From an uncultured Alphaproteobacteria bacterium (lineage in GTDB: Bacteria > Pseudomonadota > Alphaproteobacteria > CAKMZR01): a DNA stretch of 12,178 bases. The notes below the pieces were generated by a model that saw only the letters and a list, made by a program, of their open reading frames with translations, was not told the origin of the DNA and searched no databases. Position 1 is the first letter of the stretch, and each line of letters opens with the position of its first letter. Shown in pieces: positions 1 to 7,452 of the stretch. The stretch lies in contig CAKMZR010000039.1 of assembly GCA_929200455.1 (NCBI GenBank), positions 1 through 12,178 of the forward strand, in the 5' to 3' direction. Position numbers and translations under genes: made by a program.

Positions 1-673
1 CCCCCACCCCCCCCTCGCCCACGCGCTTGTAATCCCTTGCCGTACCCACAAAAGTCGCATCCTCCCCGTCGCACACCACAAAAAATGACATCTCCTCACC
101 CCGAATCCGCTCCTCCAACAACACCACATCACCCGCACTCCCAAAACATTTCTCCTCACCCTGCATCCTCTCCAAAGCCTCCCGAGCCTCCCCCTTGCTC
201 CGACACACAACCACGCCCTTCCCCGCCGCAAGACCATCCGCCTTCACCACCACCTCCTCACAACCCCAACGCTCCAAAGACAACAAACTCTCTTCCAAAC
301 TGCGGCATACCTCCCCGTAAGGCGTCGGTATGCCGTACTCCCCGCAAAACAATTTCGCAAAAACCTTCGAACCCTCAAGACACGCCGCCGCCTTGCTCGG
401 ACCCACCACACCCACACCCCGAGACTCCAAAAGATCTCCCACACCCGCAACCAACAAACCCTCTCCTCCAGGAATCACCACATCCACACCCGCTTCCACT
501 ATCCTCTCCACCGTCTCCTCAAGAGACAATCCCTCCAATCCCCAACCCTCGGTCCACAAAAGCGTACCCCCATTCCCGGGCTCACAATGCAACCCCCCCA
601 ACATCTCACTTTTCGACAACATCGCACACAAACTATGCTCTCGCCCGCCCCCTCCCAACACCAGTAACCTCAT
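1..673 (-). CDS. purD: Phosphoribosylamine-glycine ligase (GAR synthetase), N-terminal half, cut by window edge
   Basis: Catalyses the second step of de novo purine synthesis, joining glycine to phosphoribosylamine with ATP in the cytoplasm. About 224 residues are visible of a family length near 430. The start reads MRLLVLGGGGREHSL, the classic PurD N-terminal loop. It is followed by VVIPGGEGLLVAGV, GPSKAAACLEGSKVFAK, the ATP-grasp segment VVVKADGLAAGKGVVV (around residues 130-146), LLEERIRGEEMSFF and ARDYKRVGEGG just before the edge, where other PurD proteins have QDHKRVGD. The ATG overlaps the eno stop as ATGA, so translation is probably coupled to eno and the gene is the last visible member of the secG-pyrG-eno run. 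PurD behind eno is not a standard order and may be a rearrangement. Whether the C-terminal half is intact cannot be seen. Confidence 0.95.
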   Translation of the reverse strand, partial: MRLLVLGGGGREHSLCAMLSKSEMLGGLHCEPGNGGTLLWTEGWGLEGLSLEETVERIVEAGVDVVIPGGEGLLVAGVGDLLESRGVGVVGPSKAAACLEGSKVFAKLFCGEYGIPTPYGEVCRSLEESLLSLERWGCEEVVVKADGLAAGKGVVVCRSKGEAREALERMQGEEKCFGSAGDVVLLEERIRGEEMSFFVVCDGEDATFVGTARDYKRVGEGGVG

Positions 674-1974
674 CTGCCCTGCTTCCACCTCAACCTCATC
701 TCTTCCCAATATATACCAGAATAAACGCCGTCCTCCCCCAATTCCTCCTCTATCCGCAATACACGATTGTACTTCGCCAAACGCTCAGAACGCGACACAG
801 AACCCGCCTTCAATCCCATACATCCAAGACCCACCGCATAATCCGCTATGCTCACATCCTCGGTCTCTCCAGACCTATGCGACATCACACTCACATAACC
901 AGAACGCGTCGCACACAATACCGCCTCCATCGTCTCACTCACCGTACCCACCTGATTCGGCTTCACCAAAAGACCATTCCCGTAACCCCCCGCAGCCCCC
1001 TCCCGCAAACGTTCCACAGACGTCACAAAAACATCATCCCCCACCAACAAGACCTCCTCTCCCAAGGCATCCGTCAAAGCCTTCCAACCCACCGTATCAT
1101 CCTCGGACATCCCATCCTCTATCGACACTATCGGGTAATCTCGCACAAGACCCGCCAAATAATCCACCATACCCCCACTGTCCAATTTCGCCCCCTCTCC
1201 CGACAAGTGGTAAAAACCCTCGTCCGCAAACTCACTTGCCGCCACGTCCAATCCCAAAAATATATCCTCACCAGGACGGTATCCCGCATCTTCTATTGAC
1301 TGCACCACCTTGTCCAACGCCTCACGGTTACTCCGTATATCAGGTGCAAAACCTCCCTCATCCCCCACATTCGTCCGGTATCCATCCCCACGCAACCGAC
1401 TCTTCAACGCCATAAACACCTCAGAACTCGCACGGAGAGCCTCAGAAAAATGCGAAAACTTCATAGGAATAATCATAAACTCCTGTATGTCCAAACCATT
1501 GTCCGCATGAGCACCTCCGTTGAGCACATTCACAAAAGGTACCGGCAAACTGTAGCGGCTTATCCCTCCCAAATAACGGTACAGCGGCAGTCCCTTCTCC
1601 GCAGAAGCCGCACACGATACCGCCATCGATACCGCCAATATCCCGTTCCCTCCTAGGCGACTCTTCGTCAAACTCCCGTCCAACCTGCACATCAAACGAT
1701 CCACAGAACCCTGATCCTCAGCCCTTTGACCCTCCAGAACTTCCGCAATCTCACCTTCCACAAGTCCTATCACCTCGCGTACACCCATACCGCAAAAACG
1801 ACCCTCATCTCCGTCACGCTTTTCCAAAACCTCATGACGACCCGTCGACGCTCCGCTTGGAACCCTACCCCGACCCCAATGGCCATTGTCAAGATGCACA
1901 TCCACCTCCAACGTAGGATATCCTCGACTGTCCAGAATCTCACGACCCTTCACCCTCACTATCGCTCCGCTCAT
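670..1974 (-). CDS. eno: Enolase (phosphopyruvate hydratase)
   Basis: Interconverts 2-phosphoglycerate and phosphoenolpyruvate in glycolysis. The 434-residue product has normal family length. Key sites are present: SGASTGRHEVL (40-50), GGAHADN (153-159), IQEF with Glu165, GDEGG with the catalytic Glu206, Mg ligands Asp243, Glu286 and Asp313, the catalytic Lys338 in LLVKPNQVG, SHRSGETED (365-373) and Lys389. GGAHADN instead of GGEHADN is usual in alphaproteobacteria. An upstream in-frame ATG at 2007 would overlap pyrG and add 11 residues unlike any enolase. The chosen start MSGAIVRVKGREILDSRG matches the family and has a GGAGAGAAGAG ribosome site directly upstream. It lies 13 bases after pyrG and overlaps purD by 4 bases, consistent with one operon. 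The usual kdsA between pyrG and eno is missing. Confidence 0.98.
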   Translation of the reverse strand: MSGAIVRVKGREILDSRGYPTLEVDVHLDNGHWGRGRVPSGASTGRHEVLEKRDGDEGRFCGMGVREVIGLVEGEIAEVLEGQRAEDQGSVDRLMCRLDGSLTKSRLGGNGILAVSMAVSCAASAEKGLPLYRYLGGISRYSLPVPFVNVLNGGAHADNGLDIQEFMIIPMKFSHFSEALRASSEVFMALKSRLRGDGYRTNVGDEGGFAPDIRSNREALDKVVQSIEDAGYRPGEDIFLGLDVAASEFADEGFYHLSGEGAKLDSGGMVDYLAGLVRDYPIVSIEDGMSEDDTVGWKALTDALGEEVLLVGDDVFVTSVERLREGAAGGYGNGLLVKPNQVGTVSETMEAVLCATRSGYVSVMSHRSGETEDVSIADYAVGLGCMGLKAGSVSRSERLAKYNRVLRIEEELGEDGVYSGIYWEEMRLRWKQGR

Positions 1975-1987
1975 CTCTTCTCTCTCC

Positions 1988-3640
1988 TCACAAAAGCCTC
2001 TCCCCATCCTTCAAAGTCCCGATAAAATCCGCAAACAACGGATGGGGCGAAAAAGGACGTGACCTCAATTCAGGGTGAAATTGTACTCCCAAAAACCAAG
2101 GATGATCCTCTATCTCCACAATTTCAGCCAAACGACCGTCAGGCGACTTGCCCGAAAAAATCATACCCCGACGAGACAACAAATCCATATACAAACCATT
2201 CACCTCATAACGGTGGCGATGACGCTCACTTATACGATCTTTATTGTATATTTTCCTCACGCGAGAACCCTCAAGCAAATCACACGCGTAAGAACCCAAA
2301 CGCATCGTCCCCCCCTTATCCTCACTCCCATCTCGCTCTTGCATACAACCTCCATCCATCCACTCCTCCATAAGCGCAACAACCGCGTCAAACTCGCCCC
2401 CGCCAAACTCACTCGAATTCGCACGCTCAAGACCCGCACAACGACGCGCATAGTCCACCACCGCAACCTGCATACCCAAACATATCCCAAAAAAAGGTAC
2501 CTTACGCTCTCGGGCATAACACGCCATCCGAATCTTGCCCTCTATACCACTTGCTCCAAAACCTCCCGGAATCACCACGCCCTGAGAACCCTCCAACAAA
2601 TCCCATATCTCATCATCACTCATCCCCTGCGATACCAACCCCGAATCCAACCACACCTTCTCCACCTTCACCTTATGTGCTATGCCTCCATGACTCAATG
2701 CCTCGTCCAACGACTTATACGCATCCTGAAGCTCCGTGTACTTACCCACTATACACACCTTCACACTCCCCTCCGGATTCTCTATCCGACTCATCACCTC
2801 AGACCACCTCCTCATGTTCGGGGGCTCCGTCTCCAAACCAAAAAAATTAACCACCTCCCTATCCACTCCCGCTTCATGATACATCATCGGAGCTCCGTAA
2901 ATCGTTCCCACATCCCGAGCCCCTATCACACGCGCTTCAGGGACATTGCAAAAAAGTGATATCTTCTCACGCAAACTTCGCTCCCAACCCTCTCCCACAC
3001 GACACAAAAGCATATCCGCCTGTATACCCAATGACAACAATTCTCGCACAGAATGCTGCGTCGGCTTCGTCTTCAACTCTCCCGCTGCCGCTATGTACGG
3101 AACCAATGTCGTGTGTATAAACATCGTACGCTCGCGACCCAATTCATTACGAAGTTGACGCGTCGCCTCCAAAAAAGGCAAACCCTCTATGTCCCCTACC
3201 GTACCCCCAAGCTCACACAAAACCACATCAACCTCTCCCTCGTCCTCCATAATACAGTTCTTAATCTCTCCCGTCACATGCGGGACCACCTGCACCGTCT
3301 TCCCCAAATAATCACCTCGACGCTCCTGCATCAAGACCTTCGCATAGATCTGACCACTCGTCACACTGTCTTGCCTGCGCGTTCGCACACTCGTAAAACG
3401 CTCATAATGACCCAAATCCAAATCCGTCTCCGCACCATCATCCGTCACAAAACATTCCCCATGCTGGATCGGATTCATCGTCCCAGGATCCACATTCAAA
3501 TACGGATCCAACTTACGCAACTTCACGCGCAATCCCCGCGACTCCAACAACGAACCCAACGACGCCATCGCAAGTCCCTTGCCCAAAGACGACACCACGC
3601 CTCCCGTAATAAAAATATAACGTGTCGCAGACTCCGTCAT
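1988..3640 (-). CDS. pyrG: CTP synthase (glutamine-hydrolysing)
   Basis: Aminates UTP to CTP using glutamine and ATP, the last step of pyrimidine nucleotide synthesis. The protein has 550 residues, the usual size. The N-terminal synthase domain begins TRYIFITGGVVSSLGKG (P-loop, residues 6-22), then KLDPYLNVDPGTMNP, DDGAETDLDLGHYERFT and ELGGTVGDIEGLPFLEA. The C-terminal class I glutaminase domain has VVIPGGFGASGIEGKI, the nucleophile Cys387 in GICLGMQ, and His522 and Glu524 in QFHPELRSRPF, so the whole triad is present. It is followed by eno after 13 bases and preceded by secG 30 bases upstream. No promoter is evident between them, so it is probably expressed as part of the secG-pyrG-eno-purD run. 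Confidence 0.98.
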   Translation of the reverse strand: MTESATRYIFITGGVVSSLGKGLAMASLGSLLESRGLRVKLRKLDPYLNVDPGTMNPIQHGECFVTDDGAETDLDLGHYERFTSVRTRRQDSVTSGQIYAKVLMQERRGDYLGKTVQVVPHVTGEIKNCIMEDEGEVDVVLCELGGTVGDIEGLPFLEATRQLRNELGRERTMFIHTTLVPYIAAAGELKTKPTQHSVRELLSLGIQADMLLCRVGEGWERSLREKISLFCNVPEARVIGARDVGTIYGAPMMYHEAGVDREVVNFFGLETEPPNMRRWSEVMSRIENPEGSVKVCIVGKYTELQDAYKSLDEALSHGGIAHKVKVEKVWLDSGLVSQGMSDDEIWDLLEGSQGVVIPGGFGASGIEGKIRMACYARERKVPFFGICLGMQVAVVDYARRCAGLERANSSEFGGGEFDAVVALMEEWMDGGCMQERDGSEDKGGTMRLGSYACDLLEGSRVRKIYNKDRISERHRHRYEVNGLYMDLLSRRGMIFSGKSPDGRLAEIVEIEDHPWFLGVQFHPELRSRPFSPHPLFADFIGTLKDGERLL

Positions 3641-3670
3641 CTCATGTCCGTCTTGCTCTCAAAACCAAAA

Positions 3671-4000
3671 TTACTCCGCCAACGGAACACCCCCACCCTC
3701 CTCAGGCAAAACCTCTATCACACGCGAATCCTCCTGAGGAACTTCCACTCCATCAAACAATCCTCGCTCCGTCGCTGACTCCTTCGCTATATAGGAAAAT
3801 AACAATCCCGCAACCATAAATATACAACCCACCACCGCCGTCAACTTCGTCAAAAATCCTACCGTACCTCCAGGAGTCATAAAATTGTTCATCGCACTCC
3901 CCCCTATCCCCAAAGCCCCTCCCTCACTCCTTTGCAAAAGAACCAATCCCACCAATACAAACGCCAAAAGTCCCTGAAATACCAACATCCACTCACTCAT
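3671..4000 (-). CDS. secG: Preprotein translocase subunit SecG
   Basis: Small auxiliary subunit of the SecYEG channel in the inner membrane. The product has 109 residues with two membrane segments (about 4-22 and 50-70). They are joined by the conserved loop QRSEGGALGIGG, the alphaproteobacterial form of the SecG signature. The acidic tail after residue 72 (EVPQEDSRVIEVLPEEGG) is poorly conserved in the family. An upstream ATG at 4054 is open but would add a charged 18-residue head unlike SecG. The chosen start MSEWMLVFQG has a GGAAGAAGAG ribosome site. SecG ahead of pyrG is a standard alphaproteobacterial arrangement, often with tpiA before secG; here a tRNA-His gene occupies that side. Confidence 0.95.
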   Translation of the reverse strand: MSEWMLVFQGLLAFVLVGLVLLQRSEGGALGIGGSAMNNFMTPGGTVGFLTKLTAVVGCIFMVAGLLFSYIAKESATERGLFDGVEVPQEDSRVIEVLPEEGGGVPLAE

Positions 4001-4146
4001 CTCTTCTTCCTTCTCTCCAAACTCTCTTCTTACCCTAAAATTCCTCCCCCTCATACCTCCTCACAATACTCTCCACTCCCTTATCCTCTCCACCCCCGAA
4101 CCTCCATCTACCGCTTCTCAAATGTCTTTCAGAGAATCCGCGTATT

Positions 4147-4224
4147 TGGGGTGGCTGATGGGATTTGAACCCACGACCTCTAGAACCACAACCTAGCGTT
4201 CTAACCAACTGAACTACAGCCACC
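4147..4224 (-). tRNA. tRNA-His (anticodon GTG), CCA encoded
   Basis: Read on the minus strand, the cloverleaf folds cleanly. The acceptor stem GTGGCTG pairs with CAGCCAC, preceded by an encoded G-1 opposite C73 and followed by an encoded CCA (4147-4149). The anticodon stem is CTAGG/TCTAG with one G-T pair and the loop TTGTGGT, placing GTG at positions 34-36. The T arm is GTGGG TTCAAAT CCCAT. The gene lies about 146 bases upstream of secG in the same direction. No terminator is obvious between them, so the tRNA may be processed from a longer transcript. Confidence 0.97.
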
Positions 4225-4250
4225 ACACACGTGTACCCCCTCCTCCCCCG

Positions 4251-4279
4251 AAACTAAACCAACCTCGATCAACAATCAA
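4251..4279 (-). promoter_or_regulatory. Possible promoter for tRNA-His and the secG-pyrG-eno-purD run
   Basis: On the minus strand, TTGATT (4274-4279) and TAGTTT (4251-4256) are separated by 17 bases. They end about 27 bases before the tRNA-His 5' end. The -35 is good and the -10 is weak. The call rests on position and spacing only. Confidence 0.35.
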
Positions 4280-4350
4280 TACTTAACAATCAACTCTCTC
4301 TCTTCTTGTTCTTCTTGCTCTTGCAATTTGCCTTCATCTTCACAACTCTC

Positions 4351-4379
4351 TTGAAATCTCCCCACAAAAAAACTATATT
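4351..4379 (+). promoter_or_regulatory. Sigma70-type promoter for the YbhL/Bax inhibitor gene
   Basis: TTGAAA (4351-4356) and TATATT (4374-4379) lie 17 bases apart, close to the housekeeping consensus and the best promoter match I found in the window. Transcription would begin near 4386 and leave an untranslated leader of about 140 bases before the likely start codon at 4528. The stretch before it (4225-4350) holds only the weak opposing promoter and a CTT-rich pyrimidine tract. Confidence 0.65.
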
Positions 4380-4386
4380 ACTCTTA

Positions 4387-4416
4387 GGCGTACCTGTTCC
4401 CTTTTAGGGAGTCGCC
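4387..4416 (+). promoter_or_regulatory. Hairpin at the 5' end of the YbhL mRNA leader, candidate ybhL RNA element
   Basis: Starting at the predicted transcription start, GGCG (4387-4390) can pair with CGCC (4413-4416). Inside it, TCCC (4398-4401) pairs with GGGA (4407-4410) across a TTTTA loop. Comparative work on alphaproteobacteria described a conserved structured RNA, the ybhL motif, upstream of ybhL genes. Position and gene context fit, but I cannot recall its consensus well enough to confirm a match. Confidence 0.4.
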
Positions 4417-4527
4417 GTGGCTTCTCAATGGAACTCAAGAACCACAAAGAAACAAATAAATTTTGAGAAACCCAACCCGTACGCCCCTTTTCCATTAACC
4501 TTGTCTTTCAGAAGGATGAAAATCACC

Positions 4528-5256
4528 ATGGAACCTCAAACTCATTACAGCACCTCTTCCCTAAGAGCCTCCAGCAGTGCCTCAAGCAGTGAAGGTCTGC
4601 GTCGCTTCATGCTCGGAGTCTACAACTATATGGCTATGGGGATCGCTCTTAGCGGACTCGTCGCTTTCGGCGTCGCCAATACACCCTCCGTCCTCGCTCT
4701 CTTCTACGGAGCCCAAGGACCCACAATCCTCGGATATGCCGCCATCTTTTCTCCCCTCGCCTTCATCCTCGTCTTGAGCTTCGGAATCAATAAACTCTCC
4801 GCAAGTGCTGCACAAGGACTCTTCTTTACCTTCGCCGGCGTCATGGGACTTTCCATGGCAAGCGTCTTCATACTCTATACAGGCGTCAGCATCGTGCGAG
4901 TCTTCTTCATCACTTCCGCAACCTTCGCCGCCATGAGCCTATACGGACTCACCACAAAACGCGACCTCTCAGGATTCGGAAGCTTCCTCATGATGGGACT
5001 CTTCGGCATCATCATCGCCTCCATCGTCAACCTCTTCATGCAAAGCTCCATGCTGCACTTCGCCATCTCCGTCATCGGCGTCCTCATCTTTACAGGACTC
5101 ACCGCATACGACACCCAGCGAATCAAAGCCTCTTACCACGTAGGACTCTCAGGTGAAGCCGTGCGGAAAGCTTCCATATATGGCGCGCTCTCCCTCTACC
5201 TCGACTTCATCAACCTCTTCTATATGCTGCTTGCCCTCCTTGGTGACCGTCGTTAG
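4528..5256 (+). CDS. Bax inhibitor-1/YccA/YbhL family integral membrane protein
   Basis: Member of the TMBIM/BI-1 family of seven-helix inner-membrane proteins. The Bacillus homologue YetJ is a pH-sensitive calcium leak channel, but the role in proteobacteria is not settled. From the chosen ATG the product has 242 residues, matching the family. It starts with a polar Ser-rich head (1-22), then EGLRRFMLGVYNYMAMG and about seven hydrophobic helices. The paired aspartates of the proposed pH sensor are present as Asp195 (LTAYDTQRIK) and Asp226 (LYLDFINLF). The C-terminus LSLYLDFINLFYMLLALLG is typical. AGAAGGA lies 11 bases upstream of this ATG. An ATG at 4516 and a GTG at 4417 are in frame, but the longer forms add sequence unlike the family. 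Transcription probably comes from the promoter at 4351-4379. Confidence 0.92.
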   Translation: MEPQTHYSTSSLRASSSASSSEGLRRFMLGVYNYMAMGIALSGLVAFGVANTPSVLALFYGAQGPTILGYAAIFSPLAFILVLSFGINKLSASAAQGLFFTFAGVMGLSMASVFILYTGVSIVRVFFITSATFAAMSLYGLTTKRDLSGFGSFLMMGLFGIIIASIVNLFMQSSMLHFAISVIGVLIFTGLTAYDTQRIKASYHVGLSGEAVRKASIYGALSLYLDFINLFYMLLALLGDRR

Positions 5257-5310
5257 TCGTAAAGTAAGGCAAAAAACTATAGCCAAGAATCAAACCCAAA
5301 AAACTCAGAG

Positions 5311-5351
5311 AGCCACACCAGTCTGCTGTAAGACCGGTGTGGCTTTATCTT
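5311..5351 (+). promoter_or_regulatory. Long hairpin immediately upstream of thrS: terminator or thrS operator
   Basis: AGCCACACCAGTC (5311-5323) pairs with GACCGGTGTGGCT (5332-5344), 12 pairs with one A-C mismatch, around the loop TGCTGTAA. TTTATCTT follows, an imperfect T tract, so it could end the YbhL transcript. It finishes only 11 bases before the thrS ATG, which leaves no room for a promoter after it. thrS is therefore probably read through it, which makes an attenuator or translational operator as likely as a simple terminator. Confidence 0.7.
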
Positions 5352-5355
5352 AATC

Positions 5356-7287
5356 ATGATCTCAATACACATCGAACCTCACGGACCCCTAAGCCTGCCT
5401 CCAGAAAGTACAGGCCTCGATGTCCTTGAGAATCTACAACAAAAAATATCTTCTCCCGACGACATCATCCTCTGCAACCTCAACGGGACAATATACGACC
5501 TCTCCGCTCCGCTCCCCGAAGATGGCAACCTCTCTTTCATCAAAAGAGACAGCAACGAAGCCCTGCCTTTCCTACGTCATGACTGCGCCCATGTCCTCGC
5601 AGAAGCCGTCCAAACCCTCTACCCCGAAACCCTCGTCGCCTTCGGACCCGCCATCAATAACGGCTTCTACTACGACTTCCATCGAGAAACTCCCTTCACT
5701 CCCGATGACCTCCCCAAAATCGAAGCCAAAATGCTCGAAATTATCCAGAAAAATCATACCTTCGAACGAATCAATATCTCTCGGGAAAAAGCCCACGAAC
5801 TCTTCTCAAAAAAAGGAGAAATCTTCAAAGCCGAACACGTCCTCTCTCTACCAGAAAATGAAAACCTCACCCTCTACCGTCAGGGAGAATGGATCGACCT
5901 CTGCCGCGGACCCCACGCACCTTCCACAAAATATATAGGAAAAGCTTTCGCCCTCACCCACGTCTCAGGTGCATACTGGAAAGGAGACGCCCGCAATCCC
6001 CAACTCCAAAGAATCTACGGAACCTCTTGGCATAACCAAAAAGACCTCAGACTCCACCTCCAACGACTCGAAGATGCCGCACGGCGAGACCACAGAAAAA
6101 TCGGTCCCCAAATGGACCTCTTCCACCTCCAAGATGACGCCCCAGGTTCCGTCTTCTGGCACCCTCCAGGGTGGCAACTCTACAGAACCCTCGAAAATTA
6201 CATCCGCATGCGTATCTCTCAAGCCGATTACAAAGAAGTCAAAACACCCCAGCTCCTCGACCGCCACCTTTGGGAAAAATCCGGACACTGGGAAAAATAT
6301 CGCGACAATATGTTCCTCCTCGAACATAAAGAAGACAAACGCTCCATGGCCCTCAAACCCATGAATTGCCCTTGCCATGTCGAAATCTTCAAAAAAAATA
6401 CCATAAGCTACCGAGACCTACCCCTCCGCATGTCAGAATTCGGCTCCTGCCACAGAAATGAACCCGCAGGTGCCCTCCACGGAATCATGCGGGTGCGCGC
6501 CTTCACCCAAGATGACGCCCACATCTTCTGTACAGAAGACCATATCGCCCAAGAAACTTCCCTCTTCTGTAACCTCCTCCTCTCCATCTATAAAGACCTC
6601 GGATTCGAAGATATAAAAATCGTCTTCGCAGACAGACCCGAAGTAAGAGCAGGCGACGACGCCATATGGGATAAAGCAGAACATGCCCTCCATAACGCCA
6701 TCAAAAAAACAGGAATCCCCTACTCCCTAGACCCAGGAGAAGGCGCCTTCTACGGACCCAAACTCGATTTCGTACTCCGTGATTCCCTCGCCAGAGAATG
6801 GCAGTGCGGAACCTTCCAAGCAGACTTCGTACTCCCAAAACGACTCGGAGCTCACTACATCGGCACAGACGGACAAAAACATACCCCCGTCATGCTCCAT
6901 CGCGCCATACTCGGCTCCTTCGAGAGATTCATCGGAATCCTCATCGAACACTACGAAGGCAAATTCCCTCTCTGGCTCGCTCCAGAACCCCTCGCCATCG
7001 CCACCATCACAAACGAATTCGATGATTACGCCCTCGAAATCTATCAAAACATGAAGTCTTTAGGCTTTCCCATCGTCCTCGATACAAGACCAGAAAAAAT
7101 TAACTACAAAATCCGTAACCTAAGTATGCGGAAAATTCCCTTCATTTGGATCGTCGGGCAAAAAGAAAAAAATGAACAAACCGTCACCATACGTCGACTG
7201 GGACAAAAACAACAAACCACCCTCTCAAGAGAAGACGCCAAAATCCAAATCATCAACGAAAGAAAAATGCCCTCGTCCCCAGAATAA
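5356..7287 (+). CDS. thrS: Threonyl-tRNA synthetase
   Basis: Charges tRNA-Thr with threonine and removes mischarged serine; a cytoplasmic dimer. The 643 residues cover every domain: TGS (about 1-62), editing domain (about 65-225), class II catalytic core (about 245-535) and anticodon-binding domain (about 540-643). The editing residues are His75 and His79 in RHDCAHVLAEA and Cys183 and His187 in DLCRGPHAP. The zinc ligands are Cys338 (PMNCPCHV), His389 (TQDDAHIFC) and His515 (MLHRAILGS). Motif 2 reads FGSCHRNEPAGALHG. The sequence resembles Rhodospirillales enzymes (GEGAFYGPKLDFVLRD, RPEVRAGDDAIWDKAE). No Shine-Dalgarno sequence precedes the ATG; the upstream bases belong to a strong hairpin. 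Codons are C-rich even though the gene runs opposite to most others here. Confidence 0.98.
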   Translation: MISIHIEPHGPLSLPPESTGLDVLENLQQKISSPDDIILCNLNGTIYDLSAPLPEDGNLSFIKRDSNEALPFLRHDCAHVLAEAVQTLYPETLVAFGPAINNGFYYDFHRETPFTPDDLPKIEAKMLEIIQKNHTFERINISREKAHELFSKKGEIFKAEHVLSLPENENLTLYRQGEWIDLCRGPHAPSTKYIGKAFALTHVSGAYWKGDARNPQLQRIYGTSWHNQKDLRLHLQRLEDAARRDHRKIGPQMDLFHLQDDAPGSVFWHPPGWQLYRTLENYIRMRISQADYKEVKTPQLLDRHLWEKSGHWEKYRDNMFLLEHKEDKRSMALKPMNCPCHVEIFKKNTISYRDLPLRMSEFGSCHRNEPAGALHGIMRVRAFTQDDAHIFCTEDHIAQETSLFCNLLLSIYKDLGFEDIKIVFADRPEVRAGDDAIWDKAEHALHNAIKKTGIPYSLDPGEGAFYGPKLDFVLRDSLAREWQCGTFQADFVLPKRLGAHYIGTDGQKHTPVMLHRAILGSFERFIGILIEHYEGKFPLWLAPEPLAIATITNEFDDYALEIYQNMKSLGFPIVLDTRPEKINYKIRNLSMRKIPFIWIVGQKEKNEQTVTIRRLGQKQQTTLSREDAKIQIINERKMPSSPE

Positions 7288-7347
7288 AAACCTCTTCCCC
7301 TCCAACTTCCCCCTTACGCCTTTCGCCCCTTGCCCTTCTTGCCTTTT

Positions 7348-7452
7348 GTCCCTTACGCGTCTCACACCGAAACCTTTACCGAGCCCGTCACGCCTTCCTG
7401 CCTCACGTCCCTTACGCGTCTCACACCAAAGCCTTTACCGACCCGTCACGCC
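7348..7452 (+). repeat. 59-base tandem duplication overlapping the 3' end of the Panacea gene
   Basis: Copy 1 occupies 7348-7394 plus 12 further bases. Copy 2 begins 59 bases later at 7407 and runs to 7452. Both start GTCCCTTACGCGTCTCACACC; they differ by two substitutions and one inserted G in copy 1. CCCTTACGC also occurs once more at 7311. Copy 2 contains the last five codons and stop of the minus-strand gene at 7435-7998. Confidence 0.85.

Noticed and set aside
37..1415. Long plus-strand open frames (up to 420 codons) opposite purD and eno, with similar ones opposite pyrG, tyrA and chorismate mutase
   Set aside because: They are rich in Pro, Thr, Ser and His because they mirror G-rich codons, lack recognisable domains or ribosome sites, and lie antisense to clear housekeeping genes. 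The base bias removes stop codons and explains them.
4294..4350. CTT-rich pyrimidine tract as a possible repeat element
   Set aside because: It is an irregular run fitting the general pyrimidine-strand bias, without a repeat unit of fixed length.
4582..5126. Minus-strand open frames inside the YbhL gene
   Set aside because: They are shadows of a well-supported membrane protein and contain no recognisable domain.
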